DNA of 64,000 bases from assembly GCA_024291935.2 (NCBI GenBank), contig CM044320.1, forward strand, positions 48,054,001 through 48,118,000. Direction: 5' to 3'. The position numbers and the translations under genes were made by a program. This document shows, one piece after another, positions 57,716 to 64,000 of this stretch. The notes below the pieces were generated by a model. That model searched no databases. It saw only the letters and a list, made by a program, of their open reading frames with translations, and was not told where the DNA came from. The first letter of the stretch is position 1; every line of letters starts with the position of its first letter. Source of the DNA: Okapia johnstoni (taxonomy: Eukaryota; Chordata; Mammalia; Artiodactyla; Giraffidae).

Positions 57716-58144
57716 GGTAAAATGACACAGTCACTTTGTGGAAGAGCATGTGAAATGGGAAATATTGGGAGTTATCTTTGGAAAATACTAAATGCTACCA
57801 GAGTGTCTGCCAAAGTCACATGAGGAGCTTTTTCAAATCATGACTATTATGCTTTCAAGATTTAAATAGATTTAAATTCTATGAGGAATTCTGATACATA
57901 TTTCTACCTCAGACCCACTGGTACAGAACAGAAAGAAAAAGTGGCTCAGGGCCAAAATGTAAAAAGGAAAAACAACTCTGAGTAGGGAGTTTCTGCTGAC
58001 AGACCAGAAATGAAAGAAATGAACTCAAAGCATGATGGGAGCCAAGGGAAGAGAGGATGTGGTCAGAAGAACCAATGCTATAGAAACTATGAGAATGAGG
58101 AGAACTAGGCAGAGGAGTCCAAATATGGCTTTAAAAGCTCTCCA
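57716..58144. other. Intron of the minus-strand gene, unassigned
   Basis: No feature supported. Confidence 0.4.
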
Positions 58145-58405
58145 GGGACTTCCCTGGTGGTCCAGTGGTTAAGAATCTGCCTTCAGGGCTGCATGAGTTT
58201 GATTCTTCATTCAGAAAGATTCCACGTGCTTCATAGCAACTAAGCCAATGTGCCACAACTACTGAGCCCTTGTACCTATAGCCCGCGCTCAACAACAAGA
58301 GAAATCACTGCCATGAAGAGTAGCCTCCACTTGCCACAACTAGAGAAAGCTCATGTGCAAAAATGAAGACCCAGTGCAGCCAGTATAAATAAATAAATAA
58401 GTAAA
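58145..58405 (+). mobile_element. CHR SINE
   Basis: GGGACTTCCCTGGTGGTCCAG head, AAGATTCCACGTGCTTCATAG, CACTTGCCACAACTAGAG, and a (TAAA)n tail at 58385-58401. Confidence 0.92.
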
Positions 58406-58808
58406 ATACTTTCAAGAAAAAAAGGTCTCTCCACATCTCTGTCTCACTTTGGGTTGGAATCCAGAATCAAGCTTAAAACCTGAGTTTCCAACCATAATAG
58501 GTTCCATTTTGTCCCCCAGTAGTTTGGCTCTCCCCAAGAAACCCTATTTGTTAGGGCTGGAGTAACAGCCCTCTGACAGCAATAGCTAAACTGAAATGAG
58601 AAAGGTTGGTGACAGACTTTACAGGTAAATTGTGAACTTCAAAAAAATGGAGATGTTTCCCTTCTATTCTTCCCTTTTATCTTTGCAACTAAGCTCTTTG
58701 GCAGTTACTTTGGTACTTTTCTTTGTTTGGGATATGAAGTCAAAATCAGTGTATTGGCTGACTCTTGCTGTATAACAAATCGTCCCAAAGTCAATGACTT
58801 ATAGTGAA

Positions 58809-59240
58809 GGGTCTGCACACTACAGTCTGTGAGCCAGACACTTGTCTTTGTAAATACAGCTTTATTCGGACATAGCTGTGCCTGTTAATTTACATGTTAT
58901 CTGCTTGTTATCTGTTTGTCTGTTTTTTATACTACAGTAAACTGAGGGCTTTTCTGGTGACTCAGTGGTAAAGAGTCTGCCTGCCAATGCAGGAGACATG
59001 GGTTTCATCCCTGGGTTGGGAAGGTGTCCTGGAGAAGGAAATGGCTACCCACTGCAGTATTCTTGCCTGGGAAATCTCATGGACAGAGGAGCCTGGTGGG
59101 CTACAGTCCATGGGATCACAAAAGAGTCAGACACAAGTCAGTCAGGCAACAACAACAAACAGAAGAAAGTTACTATAGATCATAGGCCTCATGAACCTAT
59201 AATATTCACTATCTAACCCTTAAAAAAAAAGGTTTGCTGG
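58809..59240 (+). repeat. MER-type DNA-transposon-like repeat, split by Bov-tA
   Basis: Starts GGGTCTGCACACTACAGTCTG… with TTGTAAATACAGCTTTATTCGG, and ends …AATATTCACTATCTAACCC…GGTTTGCTGG, the known ends of a common short repeat. The Bov-tA at 58947-59157 lies between these parts. Confidence 0.55.
58947..59157 (+). mobile_element. Bov-tA SINE
   Basis: GGGCTTTTCTGGTGACTCAG head, GGTTTCATCCCTGGG box, Bov-A body and a CAACAACAA tail. Confidence 0.93.
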
Positions 59241-59690
59241 ATTCTGCTTAAAAAATAAGTATATTTTATTGCTCATGAGTCAGCTGGGTAGTTTTTCTGG
59301 TCTCAGCTATGCTCATTCATGATCAGCTGTGGGCTCTGATGCTCAAGTTAGGTTCTGTCACATGTCCTAGTTGACTGGTTACTGACTAGTCTGACTTTAG
59401 CTGGAGTAACTTGGATCTTCTCCCTGTGACTTTTCATTCTCTATCAGGATGGTGTAGGCTTGTCCTTATGGTATTATTAAGATTCCAATAGAACAAGTGG
59501 AAACACTTAAGAACTCTTGAGATTAAGGCTCCAAGGTGGTACACCATCACTTCTACCACATCCCACCATTCTACTACATGTGATATTGACCCAGATTCCA
59601 GAGGTGATGAGAGGACCTGCTAAGTTATATTGCAAAGATGTCAACATGGGAAGGCCTGAAAATCAGGGCCATCTTTGCAATCCATCTACT

Positions 59691-59830
59691 GCATAGAGCG
59701 TAGAAAGAACATCAGGCTGAATTGGAGAGAACTGAGTTCACATCCTGAATTGGCTGTAAACTCACTCTGTGACCTTACACAAGTCACTCAAGTCTCTCTG
59801 GGCCTTAGGGTTCTTAGCTCTAAATTCTAC
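59691..59830 (+). repeat. MIR-like SINE
   Basis: AACATCAGGCTGAATTGGAG…, CTCTGTGACCTTACACAAGTCACTC…, TAGCTCTAAATTC. Diverged. Confidence 0.55.
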
Positions 59831-60412
59831 ATTCATATTAAAAAATACCATATTCTGTTCTTGTTTGCATCCAACAAATGTTTATTTTCTTGAAATACTT
59901 TTTAAGGAGACTTGAAAATACTCTCTGTTTTCTAATGTGGTATTACTTGGGGCCAGCATAAGGGAAAAACATCTGCTTTTATTTCATTCCTTTGACAGGG
60001 ATTCTAAATATTTGTAATTTGCATGAAAAAATTACAACAGTCATACTGGGTTTCTTTCAAATATGAAGAAAGAGAAAAGGTTTTGCAAATGAAAATGATA
60101 GAAGCCACCTTAGCAAGAGAATAATCTAAAGATGACGCTTGCTCAGAATGACTCAAAAAAGTCCCCAAGTCCTTGTCTTTACCAGGAAGTCCTGGTAGAT
60201 AGGTAATATAAGACAGATTTAGGTTGATAAACTCTCTGGAAAATTTTGTAAGAAGGGTTCTGATGACTGGGTGTGTTTATGCTTGTCAATCCCTTTCCAA
60301 ATGAAACTAGTAAGAGTGGTGCAAACCTGAATGTTCCCAAATCAGTCACTGGTAAGATCCTCAAGCAGTATCTTTCCTACCCAGCCCCCAACAGGGCTCC
60401 CTAGGCATCTAC
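59831..60412. other. Intron of the minus-strand gene, unassigned
   Basis: Appears unique; no further exon signal seen. Confidence 0.4.
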
Positions 60413-60516
60413 CTTCAGCAAGGCCAAGGCAACACAGAGTTTACACAGCTGCACCTGAGTTTCATGTAGATCTTCCTTCTTTGTAATCTGGTTCTCAATG
60501 CTACTTTGGGATACCT
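60413..60516 (-). CDS. Unrecognised minus-strand gene: internal exon
   Basis: 104-nt exon on the minus strand. The acceptor is CCCCATCTTTAG; the exon starts AG, completing a codon begun in the previous exon (G+AG = Glu), then reads 34 open codons beginning VSQSSIENQITKKEDL and ending A-L-L-K, with donor GTAGAT. The peptide is polar and heptad-like (I-E-N-Q-I…L…V-Q-L-C-K-L-C), suggesting a coiled coil followed by a hydrophobic helix. It leaves in phase 0, matching the terminal exon at 55559-55491. A second AG two bases further in would give a 102-nt phase-0 exon but uses a weak GAG acceptor. It overlaps no repeat. Family not recognised. Confidence 0.65.
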
Positions 60517-60870
60517 CTAAAGATGGGGAGTCTATTTAGCAGGCTGAGTAGTGTTCGGAGTGCTTGTAAGTCAGGGTTCTAACCCCCTGCCCCTGCCTCA
60601 CCATGCATGGACACACACCCACCCACACCCACCCACCCACACGCACACAGAGAAACCTCAGATTCAATTAATGTATCCAGAATTCTGAAATGTAAAAATC
60701 TAGAAAGAATTTATTTTAGCATGTGTAACCTTTGAGACATTTCAAGAAATAATGTTGATTCTATATCACATGGGGAGGAGGGGCACAAAAGGGGTACTTT
60801 TTTCAGTTTAGGGTTTTTTAGAGTTCTTGACTTTGTAATGATCTCTCCTCTGAAATGGTATTGTGCTTAC

Positions 60871-60934
60871 CATGTTTTTCACAGACTTTGGCATTTAATT
60901 GTATATTGTCACGTGTATATGTGTGACCTTGTGG
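60871..60934 (-). CDS. Unrecognised minus-strand gene: probable internal exon
   Basis: 64-nt candidate exon on the minus strand. The acceptor is AATATTCCATATGCTCAG (modest pyrimidine tract); the donor is strong, CATG|GTAAGC. The only open frame is phase 0 in, phase 1 out, encoding 21 residues beginning PQGHTYTRDNIQL and ending C-E-K-H. That is exactly what is needed to link a phase-0 exon upstream (63675-63755) to the AG-starting exon at 60516. The weak acceptor and a MIR-like scrap just upstream (about 60940-61000) make it less certain than its neighbours. Confidence 0.45.
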
Positions 60935-61067
60935 CTGAGCATATGGAATATTAACTCTGACACCCATGAGCTCTGTGACTTTGGGCAAAGTGTTTGTGGC
61001 AAATAGTCTCCAACCATGGCTGTGATCAACTCTTTCCCTCCCTGCCACTCCTCCAAAGTGAATTGAA

Positions 61068-61252
61068 ATTTGCTCCATCGGGTCCAACTCTTTGTGACCC
61101 TATGGTCTATACAGTCCATGGAATTCTCCAGGCCAGAATACTAGAGTGGGTAGCCTTTCCCTTATCTGGGGGAATCTTCCCAATCCAGGGATTGAACCCA
61201 AGTCAGTTGGGTTGCAGACAGATTCTTTACCAACTGAGCCACAAGGGAAGCC
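61068..61252 (-). mobile_element. Bov-tA SINE
   Basis: Antisense, fairly diverged Bov-A body and head (TTCTTTACCAACTGAGCCACAAGGGAAGCCC). Confidence 0.9.
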
Positions 61253-61264
61253 CGCCATTGGGAG

Positions 61265-61735
61265 GTGAAATGTGTTTCCTCTTCTCTTAAACCTTGCTGG
61301 GCCTGTAACTGCTTTGACCATTGGATCCCAGCAGAAATAATATTATGAGACTTCTGAGGCCAGACCTTAAGCAAACTGGAAGGTTCCATTTTTTTTTTTC
61401 CTCTTGCACTGCTCCTTCTCGGAGTCCAGCAGCCATCCCAAGAAAGGCAATGGAGGAACATGGATGTGCTCTGATGGGCAGTCCTGGTTGTGCTCCTAGC
61501 TGACATTCAGCACCAGTTGCCAGCCATGTGAGCAAGCTATCTTGGATGTTCTAGGAAAATGGAGCCTTCAGATAAATGCACATCATCATGGGCAGGCAAC
61601 ATCACATGGAGCAGAAGAACTGCCCAGCTGGGCCCAGTCAACTCAGAATCATGAGATATAATAAAATAGTTGTTACTTCAAGCCACCAAGTTTTGGGGTC
61701 TTTATTATAGAGCAATAGATCTTTGAAATAGTGTT
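61265..61735 (+). repeat. MLT1-type MaLR LTR
   Basis: AACTGCTTTGACCATTGGATCC…, GCCATGTGAGCAAGC…, AATCATGAGATATAATAAAATAGTTGTTACTTCAAGCCACCAAGTTTTGGGG landmarks of MLT1 in sense orientation (each phrase seen separately). Confidence 0.8.
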
Positions 61736-61850
61736 TAACCCTATTTAGATTTGGTTTCTTTCTCTGTAAAATGGGGTCAACAATGGTACCTATGTCATAG
61801 GATTGTTTTGAGGATTAAACAAGATGAAATATATGGTACAGTACTTAGTG
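61736..61850 (+). repeat. MIR SINE fragment
   Basis: TCTTTCTCTGTAAAATGGGG…, TAGGATTGTTTTGAGGATTAAAC, GGTACAGTACTTAG. Confidence 0.75.
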
Positions 61851-61904
61851 ATGTTATGCTATATATTTATGTTATGTTGTGCTGATTACATTATTTTATG
61901 TTTT

Positions 61905-62030
61905 ATTTTAAAAAATTTTTGGCTATGCCATGCAGCTTGTGGGATCTTAGTTCCCTGACCAGGGATCAAACCCAGGCCATGGCAGTGAAAGCAAAGAGTC
62001 TTAACCACTGGACCACCAGGGAATTTCCTA
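61905..62030 (-). mobile_element. CHR SINE, short form
   Basis: Antisense: TGCAGCTTGTGGGATCTTAG, GACCAGGGATCAAACCC, CACTGGACCACCAGGGAATTTCC. Confidence 0.92.
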
Positions 62031-62129
62031 TTTTTAAACATGCAAGAAAAGGCTCTGTCATTTGTGAAAAGATTTCAAGAACCAGAGAGCCGGAGGTGGT
62101 GGGGCAGGAGTGAAAATGAAGATATAGAA

Positions 62130-62345
62130 AATAAATGATACTAATATTCATTGGTAACCTACTATGTGCCAGGCCCTACACTAGGTTTTTACACATATGA
62201 TCACACATGCTCATCACATAAACCTTGTTAGGCACATGTTTTTAGTCTTTATACCATTGAGTGGAAGTTCAGAGAGGTTAAGTAAATTAACCAAGGTCCC
62301 ACAGCCAAGAGTGACCAGAACAGAGTGCAAGTGGGCTTCAAAGTG
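62130..62345 (-). repeat. MIR SINE, antisense
   Basis: CCTACTATGTGCCAGGCCC…, GTTCAGAGAGGTTAAGTAAATTAACC…, CACAGCCAAGAGTG. Confidence 0.85.
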
Positions 62346-63674
62346 CACTGACTGCAAAGACTTTTCTTATTTTTTTTTAATCCTCCAACACATTTTGGAT
62401 AGAGGAGCTTCCTGAGATCTTTCAAAATGTAATTACTGTTTTCAATGAGAAATTAAACATTCAGTCAGACTCTATTCAACCCAACCAACAAATTCTGCTT
62501 CTGGTAGGAATACTGATGAAAATTTAAGAATATCCCCTGAAGTCCTTCACTTCCAGTAATATATTATTACAAACCTAGCACCAAGGAATCTAGATTAATC
62601 TTTCATGATACTAGTTATTTTTAGCTTATGTCACATCCCTGATAAACACGTTCCATGCATGTGAAGCTGTACTTCCTTTTATTTTTCTAAAATATCACTT
62701 TTAACCCTCCAGGAACGGCTGCCCCATTATGTCTGTATACATTGCTGCTCAATTTTTAAATGAGAAGTTAACTTGTCTTTTCTCATGGACACACTTTGCT
62801 TGGTAAGGTCAGCAAAACATGAAGAAAACCTGTATGATGCCCCTCAAGCTGGGCCTCTGAGATCCCAGCTGAAAGCTCACCACAGATCTGTGTCCAATAA
62901 TAAAATTCTCCTTGAATCTGGGAGCACTCAGTTCATTCCTGCTTTTTCAGTCCTTTAAGTGCCTCCTTCCCATGCTCCTTCTTTTCCTTCTTTCCCCAGC
63001 CTCTCGCAAAATCTTGTTCCAAAATGTCAGTCAACCATCAGCTAATGGGATCAGAAGTTGCCTCACAGTCACAAAACCTCCTGGTTCCCAGCCCAAGGGC
63101 CCCCCGTTGCATCCAGTGTCCCAAGATGACCTCCCAGCCCCCATGACGTAAGGAAACATTGGAGAGCAGCTTTACAAACGGAGAAACTCATTCGTTATTT
63201 TTTTCAAGGGACCAAGAAAAGAAAATGTTATGAATAAGGAAATCATTGGTGGGTCACTGGCCAGGACTCTGAAATCTGAACAGTGAACAATTAATTTGAG
63301 GGTAATATAAACAGATTTCATTGTACAGATTTTAGGAATATGATCGGAATAGTCTGTTGTTTTGAATTTTAAAATGTTCCTCCCCTACTGCACCCCTGCC
63401 CCCACGCCAGGCCATCTTACTATGAGCTGGCATTTTCCCTCTGCCTGGTTGTTTTCTCCATCTCAGCCTCTGGTAGAGCACAAATGAACTCACTCTGTGA
63501 TTGGCTTTATGTGGTTGCCTTGCCATTTATTCTGGTTTCCTATTGTGTTACCAACACACATTTTTAAGAGTTCCATTATATTAGGGTTTTTTTTCCTACT
63601 CTTTTCAGAAAAAAATGACTTTTCAAAAGAATATTAAAAAGAATTTTTTTTGTTGTTTAGAGAAATAAGATTAC
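62346..63674. other. Intron of the minus-strand gene, mostly unassigned
   Basis: 62840-62960 ends like an old LTR (AATAATAAAATTCTCCTTGAATCTGGGAGC, given in two phrases), a weak call. Otherwise unassigned, with short T and A runs. Confidence 0.35.
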
Positions 63675-63755
63675 TTCTAGTTCTTTGTCCTCTTTCACAA
63701 TCACAGCCGTGTAATCCATAAGGAATCCATTAACGTGCAAGATGCGTTGAAGCTG
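63675..63755 (-). CDS. Unrecognised minus-strand gene: internal exon with tandem CAGCAG acceptor
   Basis: 81-nt exon on the minus strand (78 nt if the second AG is used). The acceptor region is a C/A-rich tract that includes a CA microsatellite and ends ATCCAGCAG, a NAGNAG site that would include or skip one Gln. It encodes 27 open codons: Q-L-Q-R-I-L-H, then VNGFLMDYTAVIVKEDKEL, then E; the donor is GTAATC. Phase 0 in and out. The peptide, with its amphipathic and then charged character, looks like a folded domain running into a helix. No repeat overlaps the coding part. The other two minus-strand frames contain stops. Family not recognised; upstream exons lie beyond the window. Confidence 0.6.
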
Positions 63756-64000
63756 CTGGATGGGTGTGTGTATGTGTGTGTGTGCACGCGTGCACTGTTT
63801 TTTTCTTTTTCTCTCAGAATCTTGCCGCTGCCAACCACTGATTTAGGAATGTTTAGAGGTATATGCCAACTCAATAATCAAAATCATTTTGGTACTGGGA
63901 ACCCAACCTTAGTCTCTGTAGACCAGTGGAATTTATTGCTTGCTCCAATTTATTAAGTAATAGTACCAACAGTGTTTTGAATAAAGAAGAGTCTGATAAG
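63756..64000. other. Intron edge with GT/CA microsatellite
   Basis: Imperfect (TG)n at 63762-63796 forms part of the minus-strand acceptor region. The remainder to the window end is unassigned. Confidence 0.5.

Larger units (their letters stand above)
58740..59690 (+). repeat. Old repeat, same family as 57290-57715, split
   Basis: The left part (58740-58808, CTGTATAACAAATCGTCCC…) and the right part (from about 59241, TTATTGCTCATGAGTCAGCTGG…) are separated by a younger insertion at 58809-59240, which itself contains a Bov-tA. Confidence 0.5.

Noticed and set aside
60413..60514. 102-nt version of the minus-strand exon using the second AG
   Set aside because: Needs a GAG acceptor when TTTAG lies two bases upstream. 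Kept as an alternative only, because the 60871-60934 exon makes the first AG fit.
62840..62960. Possible LTR end (AATAAAATTCTCC…)
   Set aside because: Only a short resemblance, with no target duplication and no U3 or partner LTR seen.
55491..63755. Assigning the minus-strand gene to DRAM1 by synteny
   Set aside because: The peptides are charged and helix-like, unlike the membrane protein DRAM1 and its tail. Position alone is not enough for a symbol.
1..64000. CRISPR arrays, operons, rRNA or functional tRNA genes
   Set aside because: None seen. The tRNA-like heads and B-boxes all belong to Bov-tA, CHR or MIR SINEs.

Overview
The window is mammalian nuclear DNA from a ruminant (cattle-like bovid). 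The main reason is its repeat content. BovB (RTE) LINE pieces occur at least seven times, together with their SINE derivatives Bov-tA and BOV-A2, ruminant tRNA-derived CHR SINEs, and a near full-length ruminant L1. Older mammal-wide layers (MIR, L2, MLT1, MER5, ERVL) lie beneath. Nothing bacterial, plasmid-like or CRISPR-like is present. Most open frames are fragments of transposon proteins or chance frames, so a bacterial-style reading would mislead.

Left part (1-25.8 kb): the 3' end of WASHC3 (CCDC53, a WASH-complex subunit) on the + strand. I see two coding exons, 4619-4683 and 25530-25614, with matching splice sites and phase, joined by a 20.8 kb last intron. The intron carries a 7.96 kb antisense L1 (16109-24064) with an 11-bp perfect target-site duplication, BovB copies in both orientations, three L1 3' ends in a row, and BOV-A2 SINEs with visible target duplications.

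Middle part (25.8-55.4 kb): apparently intergenic. It holds a decayed antisense ERVL-type endogenous retrovirus (about 26.6-31.9 kb), many CHR/Bov-tA/BOV-A2 insertions with clean target duplications, an old antisense L1/HAL1 piece, L2 and MLT1 copies, and a 434-bp retro-insert that joins a Bov-A unit to unidentified sequence with a poly(A) tail.

Right part (55.4-64 kb): four exon-like segments on the - strand (63675-63755, 60871-60934, 60413-60516, 55491-55559). They splice in compatible phases and end in a stop codon. They look like the 3' end of a second gene transcribed towards WASHC3. I do not recognise the protein, and this is the most interesting non-repeat signal in the window. In the human map the gene convergent with WASHC3 is DRAM1, but these exons do not look like DRAM1.

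Family names for old repeats come from recognition of consensus features, not from a search. Boundaries are good to a few bases where a target duplication is given and to tens of bases elsewhere.
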